Positions 24,259 through 36,900 of a DNA stretch of 64,000 nt are shown here, piece by piece. The position numbers and the translations under genes were made by a program. Source of the stretch: Zeus faber (Eukaryota > Chordata > Actinopteri > Zeiformes > Zeidae); contig OY482866.1 of NCBI GenBank assembly GCA_960531495.1, forward strand, positions 9,189,207 through 9,253,206. The letters run 5' to 3'. Position 1 is the first letter of the stretch. Every line of letters begins with the position of its first letter. The notes beneath the pieces were generated by a model, which saw only the letters and a program-made list of their open reading frames with translations, did not search any database and had not been told where the DNA came from.

Positions 24259-26898
24259 TGATGAATATTGACATCGATCAATATTAAAAACATTACGTGA
24301 TAACATTTATGGCCATATCGTCCAGCCCTATTTCATGGAAACAAAAAATATTGAAAATGTAATTTAAATGTAGTGCTTTGAGATGATGGTGAAAATATTG
24401 ATGAAATATTAACTGACATACAACAACATGATTTTTATGGACATGTGTTGACAACCGGTTGATATTGTACAATAAGTATTAGAGCAGCACTTTATTCTAT
24501 GACATGTCGTCGTAGCACCAGCAGAAGGGAACAATCCTGCACCATTATTGATGGATGAAACCAATGAAGGAAAAATGTTTCCCAGTTCCTTTCCCAAACA
24601 ACAATGGGAAGGTTTCAAGTTTGATTCACACCGATCTACATTTGTTTCAGGAAATATTGATAGAACTTGACAAACTCACTGAAAATTGAAGAACATTGGC
24701 GTACATTGAGAACACAGTCACCTTGTTACATCATGAACCAATGCCATAGATCAGCAGTTCGTCTCTGAGTGGTCATAAAAACTGGAACTCGTGCGACATT
24801 GCACAGAATCCGGAGACGTGTAATTCGTATCTAACACGACTAAACTGGACCCCATTTATTGCTGCCTGCAGGTATATTTTTATTTATTATTATTATAAAA
24901 ACAAATCTTAAAAGCTCTTTTTAAAGAAAACAAAAAAGATCTTAATCTCGTAAAATTTTAATTTCAAGAGCTAAACAGCAGTACTATACTGTTTAGAAGT
25001 AACACAAACAATCAATGTCGGACTTGGCCCTTTTGGCTGATTAAAAAATAATAATAATAAGAAAATCGGTTCCTCAAAATCTGAACATTTTGCCTTTCCG
25101 CAGCGATGGCGTAATCCGAGTGTTTACGGAGGCCCCCGAGCGCGTGGCCAGCAAAGAGGACCTGCAGGCCTACGAGGACGAGCTCTCTAAAGCCACGATC
25201 GACCCAAAGACGGGAGACCTGGGAGACATCAAGATGGAGGATCTCCCCGGGAGGGAGCACCTCGACGAGCCCGGTACCTCTTCTTATCTGTCCTCATGTT
25301 TTGTTTCTGTTTTGCATCTGGTGTTGTTGGCTCCCAAACGTGACCATTTATGATCCTGCAGCTGACTCTCTCCCTTTCCATGTGCTTAAAACCAGGAGGT
25401 CCCGACCTTTATTATTTTTTTTTTTCACATTATATTTAATTGCTTCACATTTAGGCCTATAAAGTATCCCTGTTCAGACCATTTCATACAATCTTTATTT
25501 TATTATTTTAATAAGAGGCAACTATATAAGTAAACAACTATATAACCAGCATTCCACAGCAACAAGTTAATTTCCATAACAACTATCTATTTGTTTGTTT
25601 AACATTCATGAATATATTTTTTGTCAATGTCATTTTTTAGGGTAATAATACATTCAAAATTACATAAGTCTTTTTTGTTACAATTTCTATTTGAACTAAT
25701 GTATTTTTGAACCAATATTTGACCATTACGAAACATGCCTCATATTGCTTCATGACCCCATTTGAGCGTTGATCACCCCAGGTTGAGAATCACTGCTTTA
25801 CATTATGCTTCTTGTTCTTTCTTTCAAGGGAATCGTGATGGACAGACACGGCTGATTAAGGAAGGGCAAAAGGTGGAGGCGTACCAGTGGAGTGTCAACG
25901 ACAGCCGCTGGGTGAAGATCGGAGACGTGGTGGGAGGCTCCAACCAGCAGACTTCCAAGAGGGTGATGTACATGGGAAAGGTGAGAACACCACTTTAATT
26001 TTTCATTTTTTTTAGCTGGCATTTTTTAGGAAACATTAATTCAATGTATTTGAGTCATACCTGAGCTCCTCTATATGCTGCTTCTATTGTTGTGGTCCCC
26101 GCCTTTCCCGAAAGCCTTTCCAAAGAATGCCAGGATCGGGTCGATGGGGTGAAAAAATATCCCCACCACCTCAAATGTCAGAGGAAAAAAAAAAGTTTTC
26201 AAATGGAATTCTGAGACTTGTACTGTGATATACCTAACGGCGCCGATTTCATGGATTCCACTTTAACGTTCAAACCAAATGAGCTTCCGTCCAACCGGCT
26301 CCTCCTTCTCCCACAGGAGTACGACTTTGTGTTCACCATCGACATCAACGAGGGCGGGCCGTCCATGAAGCTTCCGTACAACGTGTCCGAGGACCCCTGG
26401 CTGACGGCGCACAACTTCCTGCAGAAGAACGACCTCAGCCCCATGTTCCTGGACCAGGTGGCCAACTTCATCATCGAGAACACCAAGGGCCACGTCGTGG
26501 GACCGGCCCCGGCCTCCGCTGGCGACCCCTTCACTGGTAAATGGCCGCCGCAGTGCATACAGGAGCTTTCAATCAATAAATTTGCGATTGGTCCGAAAAT
26601 CTTACTGTTGTCATTACTTCTGCAACAGAAATAGTGTTTACGGTATTGTTGTTGTTGTTATTATTATTATACATTTTTAACTTTTAAGTTAATATTGCTA
26701 CAGCAAAACCATCATCATATGAAATGTCTACACAACCATATTTTAATGACATAGTGACAGGGAATAGTCTTGATCATATCTTGTAGGTAATATTTATTGG
26801 CCATTGGTCACATCGATTAGGGCTGAACAAATCATCAAATTCAAACCAAAATTGCAATTTAACGGAACGCAATTTTCAAATTGTAAAGCCTGCAATTA

Positions 26899-26937
<39 letters not shown>

Positions 26938-29900
26938 AAATTTATTAATTCAAGGTTTGGAGCGATCAGACGCATTTTGCGCACCTGTCTCCCGCCAGAA
27001 CAGTGTGTTTTTGTTTTACATCTCCTAATGGGACAAAACAAGTGTGTATGGAACGAAACCGCGTCTAATGGGGACACTCTCCGTGCCCCCCAATTGTTTT
27101 AACCCTCCGCGCTGCCCCCTGGTGAGACCCGGCGCTCCAGCCCGGGCCAGGCGTGTGCTGCTGGCAGAGCTCGGAACACTTGTAGTCTCCAGACGGAGCC
27201 TCTTCCAGAATAATATTCTTTTTGTTTCTTTTTTGCCTTTTTCAAAAATGTAATGAGCATAAAGCTGTCCCTAAGCACACCGAGCAGCTCTCCGTGTATG
27301 TGGACGTATGCATGTAACATTTTGATAAAAAATAATAAAATTCTGCTGAAACACTGCATATTTTTCGAATGTTAAATTTCAGATTCAAACAACTGCAGGG
27401 TTTGAAGTTAAATCAACGAGTTAATATTCTGCTGTGATTGAAGGATTTTCTTTTTACAATTCAACACTTAAATAAAGATATGTTATTCATATCATTTCAT
27501 GCATCAGTTCATCCCATTTCATCATAACACGTAGGCGTGGCCTACAGGAAACAGCAGTTTATATGTTGACTGTATCCATTTTTGTGTTGGTCATACTATA
27601 GAATGATTAATTGCTTGTGTTTAGCGAATAATACAGAAGATAAGGAACTTAAAAAAAACAATTGCATACTAAATCGCAATATCGCGCGAGCACTGCGTGT
27701 CGATTACGCACATTTGAGTATTTTTCGAGCTTATAGAGCTTGTGTGTAATCACCGGGTGTCATGACATTTCACTGCATATATGGACGACCGTATGTGTAT
27801 GTATGTGACAAATAATCTCTTGAACTTGAACTTGGTCTAAAAATGTGATTATTTTTTGTGATTATTACCAAAAGTGGTCCAAGGAAGGACAACCGGTGAA
27901 TCGGCGACCGTGTCATGGGCGCCCATGGGCTCATTGATGCACATGGAGAGCGAAGTCTAACCCGTCTGGTCTGATCCCACAGAAGATCTACTGTAGCACA
28001 AATTGGTGAAAAAGATAAAGCTGCTATGATAGAAAGGTGTCAGAACACACAGTGCATCACAGCTTGCTGCGTATGGGGCTGTGTTAGAGTGCCCGTGTCA
28101 GAGTGTCCATGCTGACCCCGTGAGCGTCAGAACTGGACCGTGGAGAAATGGAAGAACGTGGCCTGGTCTGATGAATCCTGTTTTGATTAACTGATTAACT
28201 GATTGATTAACGGTGCGTGTGTGTCGTTTGCCTGGGGAAGAGATGGCACCAGGATGCATTTTGGGAAGAAGGCAAGCCGGTGGAGGCAGCGTGATGCTCT
28301 GGGCAACCTGGGAAACCTTGTGTCCTGGCATTCATGTGGATGTTACTTTGACACCTACCACCTGCCTAAACATTGTTGCAGACCAAGTGCACCCCTTCAT
28401 GGCAACAGTATACCCTGATGGCGGTGACCTCCTTCCGCAGGATAATGCGGCCTGCCACACTGCAAAAAATGCAAAAAAAAGACCTTCAGAGGTCTTGTGG
28501 AGTCCATGCCTCAGCCGGTCAGAACTGTATTGGTGGCATTAGGGGGAGCTACACAATATTAGTGGTCATTAGTGGTGGTTTTAATGTCGTGGCTGATCGG
28601 TGTAAAATAATCTAATAAAGATTACATTGAAAATTGATTGGATTTGTTTTGCGTGAAGTCCTTGAAAATGAAACGATAGTTCCTTAGAAGGTACTTGAAG
28701 GTCCTTGAATTTAATTTTGGAATGCCAGAATCAACCCTGTTAAAGTGTTGTCCTCTCTCCGCCCGCAGGATTGGGGCGGTATATCCCTGGTGCCTCTGAG
28801 GGAAGGAGCGGCTTGGACGCTGATCCCTTCACAGGTCCGAAGACATTTTAACATCGATAACCAATCTAAAATGTATGTATGTGTGAGGAAGACTTGAAGT
28901 TATGTTTCATTTCCACCCATGTTAACCAGGCTCTGGCCGCTACATCCCCGGGTCAAACTCGACGACAGATGCCCCCATGGGCGTGGCGGACCCTTTTACA
29001 GGTTTGACAAAACGGTCTTTTGTGTCCCGAGTTGCAAAATCTTTTTCGTGTGTTGTGCGTACCATTTTGCTTGGAGGGCTGACTTTTTTGGGTGGATGAT
29101 CTGCAGGTGGAGGCGCCTACTCCTCGGCCGCCCTCAGACAGACCTCGCCCAACATCTACTTTCCTAAGACGGATGGAGTGGCATTTGAGCAGGCCAACGC
29201 CACACAAATAATTGGTGAGGGGTTCCTCGAATATGATTTGAATTACATGGCGCTACTTCTGCATGGGGTGTGTTCGTCACCTCTCAGTCGGTTTGGCCTT
29301 TGTCCTCGTTTTCTGTTGGATAATGAAACTATTATCTCCTATTTGACCAAATTAACAGCTTAGCCAGGTCAGATAACTAAAATCAGGAAAGTTGAAGAAT
29401 CCAAGGATCTCTACAATTTAGCTATATATAAAACTGTGATTAAAACCGGGCGGTGTTTTACGAGCAGTGGTTCTCAACGGGTGGGTCCCAATCCAAAACT
29501 GAGCTGCGGGTCCATTTTTTGAGTGGTATGTGCTCTTCCTCTTATTTTCCTTTCCTCCGCTCTGAATTGACATACAACACAGGGTATCCATATGCCATTG
29601 CATCCAACACAGAGTTCATCTGCAATTAGAGTTCAAATTCTCAATCTGCAAAGCCACAGCTTTTTAGTTGTACATGACCGCCACCATTTCCTCTCTTTGG
29701 AGAGGGGGATTGTTATCTTGTTGAAATAGAATCAAAGCTAATCTTACGTCTCCTTTTATGGCCAGCAAGAGGGCAAGGCATGCAAATAAACATGGCTGTT
29801 CAGGTGATATTAATTGAGCACATGGTTTTATTTCCCATGGTGTGTCTGCTCCTCACCAGCCAAGCTGAAGGAGCTGAACGGTGAAGCGCCGCAGGTGCAC

Positions 29901-30929
29901 AAACTGTCTGAGGATGTTCTGGAGAGCCTGGAGAGGTTGCTGCTCTGTGTGTGCGGGCCAAACAACTCCATGCAGCCCCCAAACATCCAGCAGATCAACC
30001 AGCTGTGGAAAGCCTCGCATTGGCCTGAAGGTATGAGGAAGGGTTTTCAGTGAATTATTAGCAAAATAAATGTTGTTATAAATAATGACCAGCAGCGATC
30101 GGACTCAAAGCTGTACAATGTCTTGCAATTTATTGGAGAAAGATGGAAAGAAATTGCAATTAGTCTTTGTTGCATTTGATTATTTTAATTAGTGAGAATA
30201 AAATCTACAGAATTTTTTTCTGTCCCAAACGCAAGCTGCTTGGCCTTTCTTCCATTTTAATAATTTTAATTTAAATAATAATTTAATATTAGACACTAAA
30301 TGTTTCCTAGCCATAACCACTCCCTCATTCCCCGCTTCTTCCTCTCCTCGTGCGCCCCAGACATTGTGTTTCCCGTCCTGGACATCCTGAGACTGGCGGT
30401 GCGCCACCCGCAGGTCAACGAAACCCTGTGCGGCGAGGCGGAGGGCGTCCAGCTGTGTAACCACCTGCTGAGCCTGATGCGGCCGCAGGGCCGGCCGGCC
30501 AACCAGATGCTGGCGCTGAGGACTCTGTGCAACTGCTTCAGTGGGCAGCACGGTCGAGCACTGCTCATGAGCCAGCGGGAGACGGTGCTGTCGTGCGCGG
30601 TTGAGCTGGCCTCGGTCTGCAACAAGAACATTCACATCGCCCTGGCCACGCTGCTGCTCAACTACGCCGGCTGCCTGCACAGCCAGCCCGACCTGGAGGC
30701 CAAGGCCCAGTGTCTGTCTGTGACCAGCACCGCCCTGGAGTCGGTACAAGACAAGGAGGCCGTGTTCAGGCTACTGGTGGCGCTGGGAACCACGCTGTTC
30801 TCTGACCAGACAGCCCAGGACCTGGCTCGCTCCCTGGGAGTCAACTCGCAGATTTCAAAGTACTCAGCGGTTTCGGTCCCAGCCAAGGTGGGAGAGTGCT
30901 GCCAGCTGGTTTTAAAAGAACTGCAGTGA
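21162..30929 (+). CDS. plaa: Phospholipase A2-activating protein (PLAA/Ufd3/Doa1), complete, 14 exons
   Basis: PLAA binds ubiquitin and p97/VCP and helps sort or degrade ubiquitinated cargo. Exons: 21162-21310, 22129-22322, 22482-22582, 22924-23044, 23414-23581, 23683-23818, 25104-25273, 25829-25980, 26317-26536, 28769-28834, 28930-29001, 29107-29214, 29860-30030, 30361-30929. All are GT-AG and in phase, giving 798 residues (human about 795). Residues 1 to about 290 are a WD40 propeller ([31 protein letters not shown]). About 340-460 is the PFU ubiquitin-binding domain ([20 protein letters not shown]). About 467-517 holds three DPFTG repeats. About 550-798 is the PUL domain ([28 protein letters not shown]). 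Introns carry hAT and Tc1 remnants. The first ATG lies in the first exon, directly before conserved WD sequence. Confidence 0.97.
24215..24256. repeat. (TA)n microsatellite in plaa intron 6, next to a hAT-like end
   Basis: About 20 TA units. They are followed by sequence ending atatcgtccagcccta at about 24330, whose reverse complement TAGGGCTGGACGATAT looks like a common fish hAT terminus. Confidence 0.6.
24790..24890. repeat. Dispersed repeat, copy B
   Basis: Contains actaaactggaccccatt and tattgctgcctgcaggtata, matching the repeat at 13980-14056 in the same orientation. It sits in plaa intron 6. Confidence 0.5.
25390..25795. mobile_element. hAT-like (Charlie-type) remnant in plaa intron 7
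   Basis: The right end, reverse-complemented, reads CAGTGATTCTCAACCTGGGG, a standard hAT/Charlie terminus. The left end aggaggtcccgacctt is a weaker match. The interior is AT-rich and non-coding. Confidence 0.55.
26818..27110. mobile_element. hAT-like fragment with (AAAT)n array
   Basis: Starts near tagggctgaacaaatcatc, typical of a hAT end. It contains an (AAAT)n run at 26897-26940 and then ggagcgatcagacgc, acagtgtgttttt and gggacactctc. The same ordered phrases recur at 44245-44670 and 59150-59345. No transposase was read. Confidence 0.45.
27866..28604 (+). mobile_element. Tc1-like transposon, 3' part with transposase remnant
   Basis: The right end, reverse-complemented, is TACACCGATCAGCCACGACA, matching the left end of the copy at 55073. 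Inside are Tc1 transposase pieces in order: [17 protein letters not shown] (catalytic D region), [52 protein letters not shown] and QDNAACHTA (second catalytic D). The N-terminal DNA-binding half is absent and the frame shifts several times. It sits in plaa intron 9. Confidence 0.9.
29464..29540. mobile_element. hAT-like terminus in plaa intron 12
   Basis: The phrase cagtggttctcaacgggtgg with tcccaatccaaaactgag fits a Charlie-type hAT left end. The partner end was not found before the next exon. Confidence 0.4.
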
Positions 30930-30949
30930 TCGGAATGGCGAGAAACACT

Positions 30950-31124
30950 GGCCCTGTTCAGACCTGGCAACTTGTATCCAGATGTTTCCAGATCGGGTCC
31001 AGCTGAGACGGAAATTCTTTTTTTTTTTTTTTCTTCTTTTTTTCTTTCCCCCCCCCCACCAGTCTCTGAACACTTGCGATCAAGTCACCCGGGACCCATT
31101 TTAATGCCAGGTGTGAACAGGGCC
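30950..31124. mobile_element. MITE inside the plaa 3' UTR
   Basis: The left end ggccctgttcagacctggca and the right end, reverse-complemented ggccctgttcacacctggca, match at 19 of 20 bases. Weaker similarity runs further inward (gatcgggtcc against gggtcccgg). It starts 21 bp after the plaa stop and ends before the AATAAA at 31215, so the mature plaa mRNA should carry it. Confidence 0.75.
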
Positions 31125-31214
31125 ATTGACTCCTTCCTGTCTGTTATTATTATCACTACTACTCTGTTCTGATCAACAATTTGTGGTGGAGACATGATTA
31201 CTTGCATGTTCAGC

Positions 31215-31220
31215 AATAAA
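31215..31220 (+). terminator. plaa polyadenylation signal
   Basis: AATAAA in the context cagcaataaagatg, about 290 nt past the stop codon. No earlier canonical signal lies between. Confidence 0.6.
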
Positions 31221-31557
31221 GATGTACAAATTAAATTTAGTCTTTTCATTTATGCTTACCTATATCAACCACATAAGGTAAGTAAACAGGTACCTCAGAG
31301 GCATAGGATTTCCAAGTTAAGGCGGGCCAAACTCCAGCTCCACTTTATCATCCACTTGTTTTCCAGGGAAAGCTTCCCTGATAGTAGTTAAGTTACTGTT
31401 CTTTGGGCACTAACACTCAAATTAAGCAGGACATTTTCAGCTGTCACCTTTTTTTTTTTTTTAATGATGGGTTTTAGTGAAATAGAAAAATAAACATAAC
31501 CTTTATCCCTGGGATATTTATTAAGAAAAAATTGATGTAATTATATAATGTCCATAC

Positions 31558-32893
31558 AGTACAATATCCACTACAGTTCGCCTACCAGCCCCGCCTGGGA
31601 ATTGAGGACAGCATCATCTACCTGCTGAACAGAGTCTACACTCATCTGGACAAGTCGGCGAGTACTGCGAGAGTCATGTTCTTTGAATACTCCAGTGCTT
31701 TCAACACCATCCGTCCAGCTCTACTGGGTGAGAAGATGGCTGCAATGCAGGTGGAGGCCCCCATCGTGTCCTGGATTGTTGATTACCTGACGGGCAGACC
31801 ACAGTATGTACGCCTACAGAACTGTGTGTCTGACAGGGTAGTCAGCAACACAGGGGCCCCACAGGGGACTGTCCTCTCCCTTCCTCTTCACCCTCTTCAC
31901 CTCAGACTTCAACTATTGCACTGAGTCCTGCCACCTTCAGAAGTTTTCTGATGACTCAGCAATAGTTGGTTGTGTTAAAAAGGGTGATGAGAGTGAATAC
32001 AGGACTGTTGTGGGCAACTTTGTCACCTGGAGTGAGCTGAACCATCTGCAGCTCAATGTGAGTAAGACAAAGGAGCTCATAGTGTATCTGAGGAGGGCAA
32101 AAACACCCGTGACCCCTGTTTCCATCCATTGGGTCCCTGTGGACACTGTGGAGGAGTACGAGTACCTGGGGGTGTACTTCAATAACAAGTTGGACTGGAC
32201 CAGAAACACCGAGGCAGTCTACAAAAAGGGCCAAAGCCGACTCTATTTCCTACGGAGGCTGAGGTCCTTTAACATCTGCCAGACTATGCTGAGAATGTTC
32301 TATGAGTCTGTTGTGGCCAGTACGATCTTCCTCGCTGTCACATGCTGGGGCAGTGGGCTGAGGGTCGCAGACAACAACAGACTAAACAAACTAATCAGGA
32401 GGGCCGGTGATGTCGTAGGAGAGGAGCTGGACACCCTGACGACTGTGGCAGAGAGGAGGATGCTGTCGAGCCTTCAGTCCATCTTGGACAATGTCTCACA
32501 CCCTCTCTACGACACACTGGCCCAGCAGAGGAGCACCTTCAGCAGAAGACTCCTCTTACCCAGATGCACCACAGGAAATCATTCCTGCCTGTGGTCATCA
32601 ATCTCTACAACGCCTCCCTCAGAGAGTCAGACACCCCCTCTCTGTAATCTGACCTCAAAACACGTACTTCCACTTCTGCACCTTCTTTTTGCACATTTTT
32701 AACTGTACATTTTACACTCTATATATATATGTTTATAACATATAGATATGTTCATATATATATTTATATATAAATGTATTAGTAATTATTATATGTTGTA
32801 TGTTAATATGTTGTATGTAGATTTGGAGCTGTAACAAAACTAATTTCCCCCAGGGATTATTAAAGTATTTCCGATTCTGATTCTGATTCTGAT
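31558..32893 (+). mobile_element. LINE (L2/CR1-like), 5'-truncated, reverse transcriptase part
   Basis: Translation gives RT motifs in order: FAYQPRLGIEDSI, FEYSSAFNTIRPALL, VDYLTGRPQYVRL, TGAPQGTVLS, KFSDDSAIV (the YADD-like site reads SDDS), LNVSKTKELIV and YLGVYFNNKLDW. Then come the C-terminal RLYFLRRLRSF and YESVVASTIF. It ends with gggattattaaagtattt and a (GATTCT)n tail at 32870-32892, as L2-type LINEs do. At least one frame change lies near 31880. The 5' end is missing. Confidence 0.9.
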
Positions 32894-33659
32894 GTATAAG
32901 TATGTAATTATATTAATTTATAATTCACGTTGATTTTTGAGGGGAGGCTTAAAGTTGGCCTTCATGGTCGTGCAAAGTGTACTTCTGGCCTTGAAATGCA
33001 TTGAACTTTGAATTGTTTAGTATTTCTTTCCTGCGGTCCGGCAACATCCTCAATGTTCCGACTTCAATGTGTAAATAAATGTGTTTACATTTTATTTTTT
33101 ATCTGACGCAAACGATTATAAATACCAGTGAAATACATTTCACTTTTTTTCTTATACAATCAATGGCCGTTTGATTGTTTTCATATTTTTCTAAAATGAG
33201 AACGATCCATGCAATATCATATCGCACATTTGGTGTTGATTATTTCGCGGCAGTGTGACGTCATTCGTCACTATCGCTTCACAATCATGCTGCGTTCCGT
33301 TGACGCTCGGAAATCGGTCGGTCTTGACCAGGCCGTCGCCACCTCCGAGCTAATTACGTTCCATTCCAGAACACATGGACGCTCGCTGCCAAATTGTGTT
33401 TGGGGGAAACTTGAGAATCTTTTAAGTTCTCGTTTGGATCGCAGTTAGATGTGTTTTAAAAAAAAAACAACCCAAAGGTCTATTATTATTATTAATAATA
33501 AGAATAATATTGTCAAATGTACAACAAAGGCAGTCATCATATGAAACATTGCTGCATAACCGAGCATTCACAAGTACAACTATCCTTCATCAGATTTGAA
33601 ACAATAGACTTTAACGATAGAAAACAATAGACTAAACTAATTTAAGATTCCGACAAATT
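32894..33659. other. Intergenic DNA between the LINE and the haus6 promoter
   Basis: AT-rich with a short ATT array near 33480. No exon was recognised. The open frame at 33209-33448 has no recognisable domain. Confidence 0.5.
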
Positions 33660-33942
33660 AGTTTCAGTTGCCCCTTTCCCAGCGGGAGGTCGCATTTCTC
33701 CGAGTTCCGACCTCCCCGGGAATGCCGCACGTAATCTCAGCCGCGCCGCACCGGATGGGCATTCAACTACATCCGGGTCACCCCGCCCATTGAACCAGAA
33801 TTGGCGCGCTGCTGCGGGAGACGCTTCCGTGGCTCGTCCTCCGCGGGTGTCCCCCCCGATTTAAACGCGCTCCGGGCTGTGTTTCGACCTCCACCCACCC
33901 CAACCCACCCCGGCATGCAGGCGGGCATTTGAGCGCGCAGCT
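33660..33942 (+). promoter_or_regulatory. haus6 promoter region, GC-rich
   Basis: CG-rich block directly upstream of the haus6 start. It contains an E2F-like TTGGCGCGC at 33801-33809, an ETS-like cttccg near 33826, and cccgatttaaacgcg near 33860, which resembles a CHR-type cell-cycle element. Such sites suit a mitotic gene. They are motif matches only. Confidence 0.5.
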
Positions 33943-36900
33943 ATGGCGGAGCCGGCGACTTTACAAAAGACGAACGGGAAGTATTTGTGGTTCTCGCTTC
34001 TGGCGCTGGGCTTCCAGCCGGAGTCCGCACCGGCGTCGGCCTACAAAACCAACCTCAAGCACATCAACCTCGGCATGTGAGTGGGCAGTAATTTGACGAC
34101 GAAACAATGATTTCCTGGTCGTCCGCATGCCTTTTACCACGTGTGGATTCAAAATGTTATTTACAGCTGACGGACGCTTCTGAAGTGCGTTGAGTCGGTG
34201 TTGTCAAACCAACTGTGTATTCAAACCAGTCTCTGTTGCGCAATTACGTCACGTACCCGGGGTTGTCGTGGTAACGCGGTTGTTTACTATTGTCGGGCGG
34301 ACGGAACAGTTGCATTGAAAGTGCTTGTGTGCTCTCTGGTCCGCAGGAACATGTTTGACAAGCCGAACAAAGACGGGTTTTATATTGTGAGCCACTTCTT
34401 GTTGGAGAAACTAAACCCCGCTCGATTTCGCGAGGCGTATCGGTGAGTGAGTCGACCCTCACGTTTGAGCCCAGTGCAACGTTGCGACAGTTGATCTGTT
34501 TCTCTCACCTGGCTGAGCGAAATGTCTGTTTTTGTTGTTTGTTTGTTTGTTTGTTTTTCTCGTGTGGGAGGGTAGGCATTGCTGGCCGGTGTTGAACAAC
34601 AAAGCGGACGCCGAGTTTCGGAGAAACACCTGCGCATGGATCAAAGAAATCATGGTGAGAATGAGATCCGGGGGTTGTTTTGCCCGCGTGCGACCCTACG
34701 ACCCCCCCCCGTCATCGCCGCTCTTCTTCCTCTCCTCTCAGGACGAAGAAAACAGCTCGGGGCCTAAAGTCGTGGCATCGGTGTTCCTATCGCCCGGGGG
34801 CCCCAAGTTCACTGCCCTGATGCATCACCTCGCCCGCCATGTCATGCTTCAGGAGATGAAGACCTTCAATGCTGGTATGAGGCGGCGCACGTTTTTCCTA
34901 AGGTGGTGGCGGTGCTAACGTCCCGCAGTCAAAACACGGACTGAAGTGGGACAATCTTAAGTTGCAGGCATGTCGCAGTGAAAGGACGGCTTCTCTGCGG
35001 TTCTTACATTTTATTATACTGTTAGTTTCTATTTGTGACTTAATATACGAAACATGAACAAAGTAGTATGTAGTAGATGGGTTTTTGACATTCCTCTTAG
35101 GTTTTATACTCTTACAACACTTCTTTCTGGTAGACATCTATATTATTATTTTTTTAAATCTGGTTATGCTTCCTCTCAGCATTAATATAGACTGATGACA
35201 ATGGCTTAAAAAAAAAAAAAAAAGAAAAAGAATGATCTTGAATCACGTTGTTTTTAGATGACGGCTGGGTTCCCGTGGCTGCAGCAGAACCGGCACCGTC
35301 CTTGCACGTGGCAGTACAGAGATTGAAACAGACCAAGAAAAGGTTCCTGAAAGCTGCTGTGCACCAGGGCCAAGTGATCCAGGAGTACCAGAAGCGAGCC
35401 CAGTAAGGCCCTTGCTCTCAAGTATACCGGTCTGCAGCCTGCCAGACAGGGCGGCGGTCAACGTCGACGACACTACTTGTTTTCTATAGGTTTCTGGTCA
35501 TTTTGACCGCTTCGTTTTCATCCAAAGGGGAGCATGTCTGCAATGTCGACCCTTGTTTCAAGGCTATCCAAGGGGACTGGCCATTGTTCTGACGGCCCAT
35601 TATTCTGAAACCCCAATTGTCGGCAATAACCTTAGGGGAGAGATGGTTACGTTTGGGTATAAGCTGGGACATTTTTCTATTGGGGTTTTGGAATAATGGG
35701 CTGTCGGAACAATGGCATGGCACCTGGAATGTTACTACAGTACATTTACTCACATGCTGTACTTAAGTACACAATTTGAAGTCCTTGTACTTTACTGGAG
35801 TATTTCCATTTTATTCTAACTTTATACTTCTACTCCACTACATTCAGAGGGAAATATTGTACTTTTTTAATCCACTACATTTATCATTTTACAGCTATGG
35901 TTACAACTTTCGTACCCTCCCTGTCCAGTGATAATAATGTCTCCAAATTGATTGATTTTGAATGTTTGTGATAAACTAAAGGGTTAAGGGTTCCTTGAAG
36001 TGAAACGTTGTCGGTTGAGAAAATTTGCCTACTTCTTGAGCCAAATAAACTACAAAAAAAACTTTGCTTGAAAATCACGTTGATTTGAAAATCCATTGTC
36101 ACAAAGCTGGATGTGGCACTCAACGCTCGCATCCAGTCAATCAATAATTATTATTATTTTTTTTTTTTAAACCCCACTCAAATTCAACAGGTAAACCAAA
36201 CAAACCACGGTGGATGGGGTTGAACAGTGGACACTGAACCCCGCCCCATTCTGCAAGCTGTAGGCTTAAACCTTAATGTTATTAACGTCAGCTGCATTTA
36301 ATTGTCCTTACGTCTGATTGGGCGAGGGGGCGGCGTGTCTCTGGGCAGAGTAGTTGATGAAAGCAGGTGTGCTATCAGAGTGCTCACAGGTTTATGGCTT
36401 TGCTGACATTAAGATGACTTGTTACTTGTGCTTCACTTTATTTTCCTTTCCTGCTGCTTGATGTCGGTCGTTCTGTGCTTATTTGTTCAACTGTTTCCTG
36501 AGCGAAAAATGTATTTTGTGTCTCTTTATCTAGGTCCCTGTCGAGGGCGATCAATGAGCTCGGCGCCGAGAGCGCTAAGTACGACGAGCTGCTCAAGTAC
36601 GTTGCATGTTGAGAGTATGTTGCATGGCACCCAATCGTCTCTATTTAATTTATGTCTGCAGTACTGATTGTGATTAAGTTAAGTCTATGTACTGTTTCTG
36701 CTCCCAGGCGCCATGAAGGAGACATGCCGACGGAGGAAAGTTTTAACGCACGGGAGATTGAAGCCGTACGTAACTTTCTGGTTTTGCAGAGTTGTTCAGA
36801 AGGGGCCTCAGTTCACGGCTGTACCTCATGTATTTGGTGTGTTAAGAAACACGGTTGATGGGAAAAGTTTAAGTTGAATATATGAACTTGTAGTAATTCG

